Notes under the pieces: generated by a model | The model's input: the letters and a program-made list of their open reading frames with translations, nothing else | What the model was told of the DNA's origin: nothing | Database searches by the model: none | NCBI GenBank assembly: GCA_029880325.1 | Contig: JAOUOP010000033.1 | Location: 23,397-87,396, forward strand | Source: Myxococcales bacterium | Lineage (GTDB): Bacteria > Myxococcota_A > Polyangia > Polyangiales > JAFGIB01 | DNA: 64,000 nt | Direction of reading: 5' to 3' | Program-made: the position numbers and the translations under genes | Shown here: piece after piece, positions 1 through 8,208 of the stretch | Numbering within the stretch: the first letter of the stretch is position 1 | Layout of the letters: the number at the start of each line of letters is the position of its first letter

Positions 1-501
1 GGCTCGGTCGTGGTCCCCAGCGCCGAGGGCAGCCGCCCGCTACTGGTCGAGGTGCAGGCATTGGTGGCACCGGCCCAGTTCGGATCGCCTCGGCGCGTGG
101 TTAGCGGCCTCGATAGCAGCCGCCTGGCGGTGCTGTTGGCGGTCCTGGCGCGCAAGGCCGACGTGCCGATTCTCGACTACGACGTCTTCGCAGCCGTCGC
201 TGGCGGTGCCCGCGTCGAGGAGCCTGCCATCGATCTCGCGCTATGCGCCGCCATCGTCTCGGCCCTGCGCGAGCGCGCGCTCGAAGCCGGCCTTTCCTGC
301 TTCGGTGAGGTCGGCTTGACCGGCGAGCTGCGTTCGGTGCCCCGCGCCGGCGCCCGCCTGGCTGAGCTGCGCAAGCTCGGTTTCAAGCAGGTGGTGCTGC
401 CGAAAGCTGCCGCGGCTCGCCTCACCGCCAAGGAGCGCGAGGGCCTCGAGCTGATCGCGGTCGAGCGCCTGGAGCAGGCCCTCGAGCACCTGCTGCCGTG
501 A
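1..501 (+). CDS. radA: DNA repair protein RadA, C-terminal part (5' end outside window)
   Basis: Only the last 166 codons are inside the window; the reading frame is open from base 1 and ends at TGA 499-501. The segment matches the Lon-like C-terminal domain of RadA/Sms, with the run GLDSSRLAVLLAVLARKA and the later GEVGLTGELRSVPRAGARL. RadA is a RecA-related ATPase that helps process recombination intermediates and branch migration; the ATPase part lies outside. It is the only plus-strand gene at this end and converges with the metalloprotease-like gene, leaving a single base between the stops. The family call is strong; start and N-terminal integrity cannot be judged. Confidence 0.93.
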   Translation, partial: GSVVVPSAEGSRPLLVEVQALVAPAQFGSPRRVVSGLDSSRLAVLLAVLARKADVPILDYDVFAAVAGGARVEEPAIDLALCAAIVSALRERALEAGLSCFGEVGLTGELRSVPRAGARLAELRKLGFKQVVLPKAAAARLTAKEREGLELIAVERLEQALEHLLP

Positions 502-502
502 G

Positions 503-2476
503 CTACTTGGGCGGCTGTGCGGGCGTTTGTGCTGGGCCCTGTTGACGTTCCTGGGGACGGGCATCGTAGGGCTGCAACAGGGGCGGCACCGCCCGTACGC
601 CGCTTTCGTGCCGCACCCGGTCGCACTCGCGGCCAGACAACCGCTTGGGTCCGTTGACGGTGCCGCGGTTGTTGTCCGAGTCCATCAGCAGCGCTGGTTC
701 GTCGGCGCCCACGTTGTCCGGGTGCAGCGGCTGGTTGAGCAGCACGTGGCCGATCTCGTGGGCCATGGTCCACGCCGTCTGGCGCTGCCGCAGGCCGTTT
801 CGATCGAGCACGACGGTATTGGCGATGGGGCCGGCGCTGCCCTCGATGAAGGCCTCGCCCTGGCGCGTGCCGTGGGTGAAGCGATTGACGATGTAGAGAT
901 CGATGGTGGCCGGATCGCCGTCGTCGAAGGCTTTGATCAGCGTGCGCTCCTCCAGCGTACCGCTGGTGGCGGTCATGTTGTCGAATTCCTCGAGTCCGTC
1001 GCCCAGGTCCACGCGCCCGATGCGCAGGCGCTGGCGCGGATCGGAGCTGAGCGGCACGCCCCGAATCGGCGCGATGCGAACGAATTGGCCGCCCTGCTTG
1101 CGCACGAGCACGTCTGCGCTCTGTCCGGCGCCGAAGACCGTCTCGGGGTTGACGGTGACGGACGCATCGAAGCCCTCCGCCCGCAGCGCTTCGGCCAGCG
1201 CCAAACCGGTGTCGGCGGGTTTGGCGCCCGGCCGGGTGAGCACAGGGCCAAAGCTGCGCCCCTCGATGCGGAAACGGATCTCGCCACCCCCGGCCGCCGG
1301 CAGGCCATCGCCGTCGGACACCGAGATCAGGGTGGCCGGCGGTGGGTCGACGATACTGACCGCGGCTTCGGCCGGCGCCCCGAAGGTCAGATGGCATTGC
1401 AGCCAGATCTCGTTGGCGATGGCGACCTCCTCGCGAACCACGCGCAGGGCCGACAGGTCGTCGACCCCGATCACCGGAGGGCCGCCCGCGTAGCTGCGCA
1501 AGATCAGCAGCCGCACCCCCACCTGGCGCGCGGCATGGGGGCCCTTTTCATTACCCGGCCGGCCGACGCGCAGCTCTTGGCTGGCCCGATGGTTGCCGCG
1601 GCCGTAGACGATGCGCACCCGATCGCGCAGGCCCACGCGCAGTACTTGCCCTTCGACGCCAGCGGCCGCCGCGTCCACCGCGTCGCCCACCAGGCGAATG
1701 AAGGGTGAGCGAAACGGCAGCTTCACCCGCGGTCGAACGAGCGTAACTTCTAGAGAACTTCGCAGCTTGCCGCTGTCGGCCGCGACGGCCTCGACGCGAG
1801 CCTCGAGGCGTTTGCCCTGGGCACTGGGATCCTGGATTTGAACGCGGATGTTGTGGGGATCGGGGCTCCGGTTGGGGTAGCCGGCCCTGCGTGGAAGGCT
1901 CGCATCGTTGGTGACCCGATGGGAGAGCGCGAGCGTGGAACGGGCGAAGTCGAGGGGGCGGTTGTCGGCGTCGAGCAGCGTCAGCGCCACCGCCTCGACC
2001 GGGTAGCGCGTGCGCTTTTTCCCCTCCTCCACCACCAGAGAGAGCGGCCGTCCCAGGGAGGCCGTCGCCGCGGCCTGAAGGAAGATCGGCGCCGGCAGTT
2101 CGTCGGGTTCCAGCCGCAGTGGCGAAGGCATGACGCGACCACGCCGGATTAGGCGCAGCCCGCCCAGGGCCGAAAGCGTGACCGCCTCGCTGCTGCCGCT
2201 GCCCACCACGACCACCTCGACCAGGTCCTCGACCGGGACCCCCTCGAGTTGTTCGCCGTCGATGACCCCATCCTCGTCGTCGTCATCGCCGTCGACCGCG
2301 AGCAACAGTGGCGTGGTCCCGTCGAGTTCCCAGTGGTCGCTCGACAGCTGGGCCTGCAGCCGTGGCGCCACGCCCAGTGGCGTGAGCACCAGGATGAGCT
2401 GTAGCCAAAAGCCGCTGACGCGACGCGGCCCCGGCCACGGGATGCCCGACTTCCCGGAGTCCCGCCCCAGGCTCAT
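503..2476 (-). CDS. Secreted metalloprotease-like protein with HEIGH motif
   Basis: This 657-residue protein starts at ATG 2474-2476, whose bases overlap the gmk stop (ATGA), so the two genes are translationally coupled. The open frame runs further upstream inside gmk, but the residues there look like out-of-frame gmk. A basic N-terminus and hydrophobic stretch at about residues 23-42 ending LQAQ look like a signal peptide. An Asp-rich patch at about 60-72 could bind calcium. Near residue 573 lies HEIGHVLLNQPLHPDN, an HExxH zinc site with a further His, as in zincin peptidases. The long middle part has no family I recognise. Zinc protease activity is inferred from the motif; substrate is unknown. 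Confidence 0.72.
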   Translation of the reverse strand: MSLGRDSGKSGIPWPGPRRVSGFWLQLILVLTPLGVAPRLQAQLSSDHWELDGTTPLLLAVDGDDDDEDGVIDGEQLEGVPVEDLVEVVVVGSGSSEAVTLSALGGLRLIRRGRVMPSPLRLEPDELPAPIFLQAAATASLGRPLSLVVEEGKKRTRYPVEAVALTLLDADNRPLDFARSTLALSHRVTNDASLPRRAGYPNRSPDPHNIRVQIQDPSAQGKRLEARVEAVAADSGKLRSSLEVTLVRPRVKLPFRSPFIRLVGDAVDAAAAGVEGQVLRVGLRDRVRIVYGRGNHRASQELRVGRPGNEKGPHAARQVGVRLLILRSYAGGPPVIGVDDLSALRVVREEVAIANEIWLQCHLTFGAPAEAAVSIVDPPPATLISVSDGDGLPAAGGGEIRFRIEGRSFGPVLTRPGAKPADTGLALAEALRAEGFDASVTVNPETVFGAGQSADVLVRKQGGQFVRIAPIRGVPLSSDPRQRLRIGRVDLGDGLEEFDNMTATSGTLEERTLIKAFDDGDPATIDLYIVNRFTHGTRQGEAFIEGSAGPIANTVVLDRNGLRQRQTAWTMAHEIGHVLLNQPLHPDNVGADEPALLMDSDNNRGTVNGPKRLSGRECDRVRHESGVRAVPPLLQPYDARPQERQQGPAQTPAQPPK

Positions 2477-3096
2477 CCCACCTTCGATCGCCGCAGCAGG
2501 GCTTCGCCGCGTTTGGCCATGCGAAAGCGCCGTGCCCGCTCGGCCCACACGATGCTGCGCAGCTGCTCCTTGGCCAGCTCGAGTTCGTCGTTGACGATCA
2601 CGTAGTCGAAAAGGCCATAGTTCTCGATCTCGCGCCGGGCGTTGTTGAAGCGCCGCTCGATGGTCGCGTCGTCGTCCGAGGCGCGGCGTTCGAGCCGCGC
2701 CCGCAGCTCTTGCAGCGAGGGCGGCAGCACGAAGACGCCGGCGGCATCGTCGCGCGCGGCCTTGATTTGGCGTGCTCCCTGGTAATCGACGTCGAAGACC
2801 AGCCCTCGATGGCCCTCGCGGCGGCAACGCTCGATCTCGCTCAGCGCAGTGCCATAGAGGTTACCGTGGACCTCGGCCCACTCGGCGAAGGCCCCCTGGG
2901 CGACCAGCTCCGAGAAGCGGGCCTGATCCACAAAGTGGTAGTCGCGTCCATCGACCTCGCCTTCGCGCGGCTTGCGCGTGGTGTGGGACACCGAAAACGT
3001 GAGGTCCTGGAAATGTTCCAGCAAGTCGCGGGTGAGGGTGGTCTTGCCGGCACCCGACGGCGACGAAATGATCAGCAGCAGCAGATCGTCATCCAT
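2473..3096 (-). CDS. gmk: Guanylate kinase
   Basis: This 207-residue protein converts GMP to GDP with ATP. The P-loop SSPSGAGKTT sits at residues 11-20. It is followed by the GMP-binding features SVSHTTRKPREGEVDGRDYHF and later the lid/arginine region with RLERRASDD. Length fits the family (about 200-210). It lies downstream of the YicC-family gene on the same strand, an order common in bacteria. Its stop overlaps the start of the metalloprotease-like gene by four bases. Confidence 0.97.
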   Translation of the reverse strand: MDDDLLLLIISSPSGAGKTTLTRDLLEHFQDLTFSVSHTTRKPREGEVDGRDYHFVDQARFSELVAQGAFAEWAEVHGNLYGTALSEIERCRREGHRGLVFDVDYQGARQIKAARDDAAGVFVLPPSLQELRARLERRASDDDATIERRFNNARREIENYGLFDYVIVNDELELAKEQLRSIVWAERARRFRMAKRGEALLRRSKVG

Positions 3097-3328
3097 CCAG
3101 GCAGCCTAGAGCGCCGAGCTTTTTGAGACCACCGTAATTTCGCGAGGCAGGGCGGGTTCAGCGTTCCATTGCGGTGCCGCAGGTGTGGCTGTGCTTACTT
3201 CAAGGCGCCGTCGCGCTCTCGCGCGCCGGCTAAATCCGCGAATTTGCGGTGTTTTTAAGTCGGTCCGCGCCCAGGCGCATAAGCTTCGTGATTCCACACG
3301 ACGATCGCCCAGGGGCCGGGTTCTCGCG
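3097..3328. other. Intergenic region between yicC-family gene and gmk
   Basis: This 232-base spacer separates two same-strand genes. A 63-codon open frame on the minus strand (3106-3297) has no recognisable protein features and is very rich in Arg and Ala, so I do not call it. The longer than usual gap for this gene pair leaves room for a gmk promoter, but no convincing -35/-10 pair was seen. Confidence 0.4.
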
Positions 3329-4204
3329 TCAGAGAATATTCTGCACCTGCTCGCGGATGCGCTCGAGTTCGGCTTTCAGCTCCAACACGCAGCCGGTGAG
3401 TTCGACTTCCGAGATCTTCGAGCCGGTCGTATTCACCTCGCGGACCATTTCCTGGAGCAGAAACTCCAGGCGCCGGCCTACGGGCTCGGCGCCAGCGCGC
3501 AGCAACTCGCCAAATTGCTGCAAGTGGCTGGCCAGCCGGGTCAGCTCTTCGCTGACGTCGCTGCGGTCGGCCAGCAGCGCAAGCTCCTGCTCGAGGCGGG
3601 CGGGATCGGGGCTGATGGCGCTGGGTTGCAGCAGTCGCTCGAGGCGGCTGCGCAGCCGCTCGCGGGCCCTGTCTCCGAGGTCTCCGCTGTGGGCCTCGAG
3701 CTTCGCCACCGTGGCACCGAGGGACGCGATGCGCGCCTGCAGGTCGGCTTCCAGCGCCGCTCCCTCCGTCGCCCGCATCGCCATGAGATCGTCGGCCGCC
3801 GCGGCCCCGGCTGCGGCCAGGGCGGCTCCCATGGCTTCGCTTCGCTCGCCTTCATGGACCGTGAACAGATCGGGAACCAGCGACAGCAGCGATAGGGGCA
3901 GGGGCTGGGAGGGATCGATCTCGTCGCGCAGCTCCTTGAGCGCCATCAGGGCGGCCCGAGCGCGGCCCCGGTCCAGGCTGAGCGTGCCCGGGACACCGCC
4001 CTCCAGGCGCGCCGTGGCCTCCACACGGCCCCTTAGCAGGCGTTTGCGCAGCACCTCGTCCAGCGGGCCGGCGTGGTCCAGCAGGGGTGGGGGCAGCCGC
4101 AGGCGCACGTCCAGGAAGCGCGCGTTGACGGCCCGCAGCTCGACGCTCAGCGTGGCCTCTTCGAGCTGTGCACTGCCGCGCCCGTAGCCCGTCATGCTCA
4201 GCAC
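3329..4204 (-). CDS. YicC family endoribonuclease-like protein
   Basis: This 291-residue protein starts LSMTGYGRG after a GTG codon, matching the conserved YicC N-terminus (MxSMTGYGR); starting at the internal ATG would trim only three residues. The C-terminus carries the conserved DUF1732 stretch with FLLQEMVREVNTTGSKI. YicC proteins are linked to RNA turnover and stress survival. It stands before gmk on the same strand, a frequent pairing. Length matches the usual 285-295. Confidence 0.92.
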   Translation of the reverse strand: MLSMTGYGRGSAQLEEATLSVELRAVNARFLDVRLRLPPPLLDHAGPLDEVLRKRLLRGRVEATARLEGGVPGTLSLDRGRARAALMALKELRDEIDPSQPLPLSLLSLVPDLFTVHEGERSEAMGAALAAAGAAAADDLMAMRATEGAALEADLQARIASLGATVAKLEAHSGDLGDRARERLRSRLERLLQPSAISPDPARLEQELALLADRSDVSEELTRLASHLQQFGELLRAGAEPVGRRLEFLLQEMVREVNTTGSKISEVELTGCVLELKAELERIREQVQNIL

Positions 4205-4286
4205 GGCGCTTCTCCTACGCCGCTGCGCTTGCGACCGTTGGAGCTTTGACGCGTGCCGTGCTCGAAGCGCACCGGGATACCGGCTC

Positions 4287-4799
4287 TCAGCTCAAGCGCC
4301 GGCGGCTCTTGATTTGCTCCATCACCCGCTCGTACTCCACCTCGAAGTCCGAGGTGCCCTCCTGCAGGTTCTTGATCTTGGAGCGCACTTCGCGATCGAG
4401 TTCGTTTTCCACGTCCATGTGCTTGCGCAGGATCGGAGTGAGCTTGCGCCGCAGCTCGGCGTCTTCGGCGTAGATCTCGGCGACGTTGTGGCTGTGGAAG
4501 AGGATGTTGAGGATCTGCTCCAGCAGATAGGGCAGCACGTCGTCGTGGCCGGGCGCGCCGCGCTCCTTGGCTACCTGCGACTTCATCTTTCCAAGATGGC
4601 TGTAGCCCAGGCCCCGGATTTCCATCCGATTTTTGGCTTCTTCCAGGATTTCCCGGTCCAGCCGCAGGTATTCCTTCAACACGGCCTCGATGTCGAGGCG
4701 GGCTTCACTCCCATCCTCCACATCGATCTCGCCGCCCTGGTCGAGCTCGCGGATGATCTCTTCGGCGATGACTTCAATTTTTCCGCGATAAAGACGCAT
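4287..4799 (-). CDS. DUF507 family protein
   Basis: This 170-residue protein starts at ATG 4797-4799 (MRLYRGKIEVIAEEIIREL). An 18-residue upstream extension in frame is possible but looks non-coding. The sequence is charged and helical, with the pattern of DUF507 proteins found mainly in Deltaproteobacteria and Aquificota; it may represent two tandem DUF507 units. No catalytic motif is visible and the function is unknown. It is transcribed away from the Crp/Fnr gene, with a palindrome in the shared upstream region. Confidence 0.82.
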   Translation of the reverse strand: MRLYRGKIEVIAEEIIRELDQGGEIDVEDGSEARLDIEAVLKEYLRLDREILEEAKNRMEIRGLGYSHLGKMKSQVAKERGAPGHDDVLPYLLEQILNILFHSHNVAEIYAEDAELRRKLTPILRKHMDVENELDREVRSKIKNLQEGTSDFEVEYERVMEQIKSRRRLS

Positions 4800-4881
4800 G
4801 ATCCGTCCCTGAAAATGGGGGGCGACGCTACTTCCGCCTTCGCCCAGCGTCAATCCCTGGAATGACCGCTCTCGACCAACC

Positions 4882-4897
4882 CACTAAATATTTAGTG
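4882..4897. promoter_or_regulatory. Perfect 16-bp palindrome, candidate operator
   Basis: CACTAAATATTTAGTG is a perfect inverted repeat in the divergent region between the DUF507 gene and the Crp/Fnr-type regulator. It is AT-rich in otherwise GC-rich DNA, as expected for a dimeric regulator site. It is not a classical CRP (TGTGA) or FNR (TTGAT) site. Autoregulation by the neighbouring regulator is an inference. Confidence 0.45.
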
Positions 4898-4980
4898 CTT
4901 CCCCTTTCGGGAATGAAGCTGCTAAGCTCCGCTCGACTTTAACCCTACCTTGGGGGGATCCAGGGCAGGGGGGAGGCCAC

Positions 4981-5727
4981 ATGCGGCACCATCGACAGGG
5001 CCGATCACAAGAGGGTTCAAAGCGCAGCAAAACAGGGCCTCTGACGCCGCCGGCGATGCGGGCCGCGTTGCGACGTGGTGGGCCATTTGGAGCGCTCGAA
5101 TCTGCGGAACTCGATCAGATCGTCGAGAGCGCCAACGCGCGCGAGTTCATCCGCCGAAAACCTTTGTTCATCGAAGGGGCGACTGCGAGCGATCTCTTCG
5201 TACTGGCCAGTGGTCGCGTGCGCGTCGTGCGCGGTCACGACGGCGATCGACTGCTCACCGTCGCCTATCGGGTGGCCGGTGATCTGGTGGGCGAGACCGC
5301 CCTGGCCGACGGTCGCACCTACCGCACCTCCGCGTCGGCGACCGAGCCCGTCGTGGCGGTGGCGGTGCCGATGCGCGTGGTGCGGCGGCTGCTGCGCGAG
5401 CACGCTGGTTTCGCCGACCGCATGATGCGCTTGATGGTCGAGCGGCGACTCGACGCCGAAGGCCGCATCGAAAGCCTCTTGTCGCGCTCGGTGGAATCTC
5501 GCGTCAGCGAATTTTTGATCGACGCCTCCCAGCGCCATGGCGTGCCCGACCCACGGGGGCTGCTGATCGCCGTGCGCTACACGCACCAGGAGATCGCTGA
5601 CTACGTCGGTTCGACGCGGGAGACTGTTACGCTCAGTCTCGGCGAGCTGAAACGCCGCAAACTGATCGTCACAGATCACCGCCGCATCGTGATTACCAAG
5701 CTCGGGGCGCTCGAAAAGTTGGTGTAG
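4981..5727 (+). CDS. Crp/Fnr family transcriptional regulator
   Basis: The protein has up to 248 residues; ATG 5056 (MRAALRRGGPFGALE) would give a start nearer to typical Crp/Fnr proteins. The cyclic-nucleotide-binding-like beta-roll covers about residues 35-150, with GDLVGETALADGRTYRTSA in the position of the phosphate-binding cassette. The C-terminal helix-turn-helix is clear: YTHQEIADYVGSTRETVTLSL. No N-terminal cysteine cluster is present, so it is not an oxygen-sensing FNR of the classical kind. The ligand is unknown. A perfect palindrome lies about 85-100 bases upstream. Confidence 0.93.
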   Translation: MRHHRQGRSQEGSKRSKTGPLTPPAMRAALRRGGPFGALESAELDQIVESANAREFIRRKPLFIEGATASDLFVLASGRVRVVRGHDGDRLLTVAYRVAGDLVGETALADGRTYRTSASATEPVVAVAVPMRVVRRLLREHAGFADRMMRLMVERRLDAEGRIESLLSRSVESRVSEFLIDASQRHGVPDPRGLLIAVRYTHQEIADYVGSTRETVTLSLGELKRRKLIVTDHRRIVITKLGALEKLV

Positions 5728-6793
5728 CGCGCAGGGGCGGGGGCCGCATGGGCCGCTAGCCCGGCTCGGTCGGTGGGCCCGATCGGCGGGATTGCTTGAG
5801 GTGACAGAAATTGCCAGGGCGTCTGCGCTGAACGCTCGCCCTGCCGGTGCCTTTCGGCGAGCGAAACACCGCCACTGCCTGTTGGTACGCCCTGTTCGCC
5901 AGCCAACGAGGGGCGGCATTTCAACCTGCCGAAGTCGTCTGCACGAAGCTCTCGATGCCGTCCTTCTCGATGCCTTCCAGCGTTCGGTCGAGTGCTGCCC
6001 GCGCCAAATCATAGCGGCTCCAGCTCCTGCCCGCCGCGTTGAATATACATCTGAACCTGTCGTACTCGCAGTACAGCGACGTGTCGGGATCCCCACAACG
6101 CTCGCCGCCCATCTTCCACACGAACATGACGCGGCTCGACAAATCTTCGGCAGTTAATACGAGTCTCTCAGGGCCTACCGAAAGTCTACAGTTCTGCCAA
6201 TGGATGACACGACGGTGCTTACAGCACTGACTTAGTCCGCCACCGGCACGCACCGTCGTCTCTGGCTTCGCGATCCCGCCACCTTACAGCGCGGTGGAGC
6301 TTGGTCGGGTACCTTTCGAGCAGGGAGGCGCGGTGCGCTTGCGCCTCTTCCCCCATCACTGCGGGATAAACCGCCCATGCAGCACCAAATCCGCACCAAG
6401 GACTGCGCAAACCGTCGGCGCTAGCCCCTAAACAAGCGCATGTGGAGGATGAGCTGCGCAAAGATGTTGTGAATCAGCGGTTTGCGAAAAGCGCAGGCGC
6501 ACCCGGAGGTGCGTTGAGCATTTTCGCAATGTCCTTCGTCGATTCGCCACGCCGAGGGCCGCCGATCGCTCTCCGAGTTTTACCCAGAACTACCGATACA
6601 GGTGACTAGTCATGTGGGGCGTGAAGCCGATGACTGTGATCGGGCAGTTGGTGGTGAAGAACTTCGCCCGCCAGTAGGCCGAAGCTGGTCGGCCGGCACG
6701 GTGCATATCTTGACCTTGGAGTTGTCCAGGGTGGGTGCGCCGGTGGTGTTGTTGCGGGGCTACTGGCGAAGGCGGCATTTGATGCCTCCTGTT
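5728..6793. other. 1.07-kb region without a recognisable gene, probably decayed
   Basis: No convincing gene is present. Two partly overlapping minus-strand frames, 5921-6253 and 6219-6461, have plausible composition (for example SRVMFVWKMGGERCGDPD) but no recognised family and no clear ribosome site. Near 6600-6780 the minus strand reads like protein in two successive frames (DNSKVKICTVPADQL, then FTTNCPITVIGFTPHM), suggesting a frameshifted remnant. Base composition is less GC-rich than the neighbours. In many relatives the DNA downstream of fabZ carries lpxA and other lipid A genes; here it does not. Confidence 0.5.
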
Positions 6794-7246
6794 TCAGCTC
6801 CCCGCGTCGTCGCGATCCTGAATCGCCGCCAGCAGCTCGGCTTCGGCGCAGAGCACGTCATCGACGACCGCCCTGCCGTGGCATTTCCAGATGTTGGAGC
6901 GGTGCTGCAGCACGTCCACTTCGATCATCAGGCGGTCACCCGGCGTGATTGGATGGCGAAATTTGGCTTTGTCGATGCCCGCGAAGACGAAAAGCTGGCT
7001 GGCCGGGTCGATGGCGTCGGAGGCGAAGGCCAGCACGCACATCAGCTGGGCCATCGCCTCCAGACTCAGTACCGCAGGGAAGATCGGGGCGCCGGGGAAG
7101 TGCCCCGGAAAAAAGGGCTCGTTGTAGCTGACGCACTTCAGGGCCCGCGCGGCCTTGCGCGGCGACAGCTCGATGACCCGATCGATGAGCAGGAAGGGCG
7201 AGCGGTGGGGAAGGATCCGGAGGATCTTGTTGATGTCGAAATTCAC
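6794..7246 (-). CDS. fabZ: 3-hydroxyacyl-[acyl-carrier-protein] dehydratase FabZ
   Basis: This 150-residue hot-dog-fold enzyme dehydrates 3-hydroxyacyl-ACP in fatty acid elongation. The N-terminal LPHRSPFLLIDRV and the active-site segment NEPFFPGHFPG are present, with catalytic His49 and Glu63 in SLEAMAQ. The start is GTG (complement of 7244-7246). It closes the minus-strand envelope block after skp, a typical position next to lipid A genes, although none follow here. Confidence 0.97.
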   Translation of the reverse strand: MNFDINKILRILPHRSPFLLIDRVIELSPRKAARALKCVSYNEPFFPGHFPGAPIFPAVLSLEAMAQLMCVLAFASDAIDPASQLFVFAGIDKAKFRHPITPGDRLMIEVDVLQHRSNIWKCHGRAVVDDVLCAEAELLAAIQDRDDAGS

Positions 7247-7288
7247 GCGGCCTCCGGGCTAGACCCGGGGCGCGCGGGTGCCCCGGGG

Positions 7289-7873
7289 TTACTTCTTCTT
7301 GCTCGCCTTCTTTGAACTCTTCGCCTTGGCGTCCGAGGGGCCTTTGCCCTCTCCCGCATTGTAGCGCTGAATCAGGAGGTCGGTCAGGTCGTAGCTGGAG
7401 GGCACGTAAACGACGCCCCCCTCGTTGCGTTCCACCACCAGCGAGTAGCCCTCTTTTTGACCCAGGTGCTTCACGATGCGCTGCATGCGTTCGAGGATGT
7501 GCTGGGTGAGTTCGCCCTCCTTGGCGGCCAGCTCGCGCTGGAAGTCGACGTAGGTGGATTGCAGGGCCGCGAACTTCTTCTGGTACTCCTCGAACTTCTT
7601 CGCGAGCACTTCCTTGGAGAGCACGTTTTGCTGCTTTTCCAGGCTTTCCTTCATCGTACGCAGCTCGTTTTGCTGCTTGTCGAGGGTCTTTTGGCGCGCC
7701 TCGAAGAGCTTCTTCAGCTTTGCCTTGGCGGCCCGGCCGTCCTCGGTCTCATGCAGGGCCCGCTGCATGTCGACCACGCCGATCTTGCCCTGCGCCGATA
7801 CCGGGCCGGCCACGGCGGCCGTGGTTGCGAGGGAGAGGGCGGCGACTGCGAACGCCTTGTGTAGCCGATTCAT
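7289..7873 (-). CDS. skp: Periplasmic chaperone Skp/OmpH
   Basis: This 194-residue protein has a signal peptide with likely cleavage after VSA (residue 27), then GKIGVVDMQRAL, typical of the mature Skp start. The middle (about 45-140) is rich in Lys, Glu and Gln with coiled-coil character, forming the tentacles that hold unfolded outer-membrane proteins in the periplasm. The C-terminus has a Lys/Ser-rich tail (SKKASKKK) longer than in enterobacteria. It lies directly downstream of bamA, the usual order. Confidence 0.93.
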   Translation of the reverse strand: MNRLHKAFAVAALSLATTAAVAGPVSAQGKIGVVDMQRALHETEDGRAAKAKLKKLFEARQKTLDKQQNELRTMKESLEKQQNVLSKEVLAKKFEEYQKKFAALQSTYVDFQRELAAKEGELTQHILERMQRIVKHLGQKEGYSLVVERNEGGVVYVPSSYDLTDLLIQRYNAGEGKGPSDAKAKSSKKASKKK

Positions 7874-7934
7874 GCGGACTTCCTTTCCTGGGTGGGTCTC
7901 CCCGTCCGACGTGGTGTGTCGGTTCGGGCTCGCC

Positions 7935-8094
7935 AGAGCACCGATCGACTTGAAATGAACCTCGAAGCGCGAGCCGGCAAGTCCCGTGCGCGATTCGGGG
8001 CGGCGAAGTCTTGGCCTTTCGACCTCGAGGCGCGCACGGAGGTGGAGCGTGTCAAACCCGCGAAGTCTTGGCCTTTCAAGTCGGTCGGTGCTCT
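7935..8094. repeat. 160-bp inverted-repeat element with internal direct repeats
   Basis: The arms at 7935-7955 and 8074-8094 are 21-bp inverted repeats with one mismatch (AGAGCACCGATCGACTTGAAA on the left). Inside, the 18-mer GCGAAGTCTTGGCCTTTC occurs twice as a direct repeat, at 8003-8020 and 8060-8077. The element fills most of the 335-base gap between bamA and skp. It could be a small non-autonomous element or a structured leader; no target duplication was identified. Confidence 0.55.
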
Positions 8095-8208
8095 AGCAAC
8101 TGGCGGGGTCGCTGGTCAAGCGCCCGGCGGTTGGACGAGAGGCTCCCGGGGTCATTCACGGGGCACTCGATTTTGGAGTGATTTCGGAGGGTTGTCCCGA
8201 GCGCGCAC

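Noticed and set aside
177..1397. Minus-strand open frame across the radA end
   Set aside because: Arg/Gly/Ala-rich, overlaps radA and the metalloprotease-like gene in another frame.
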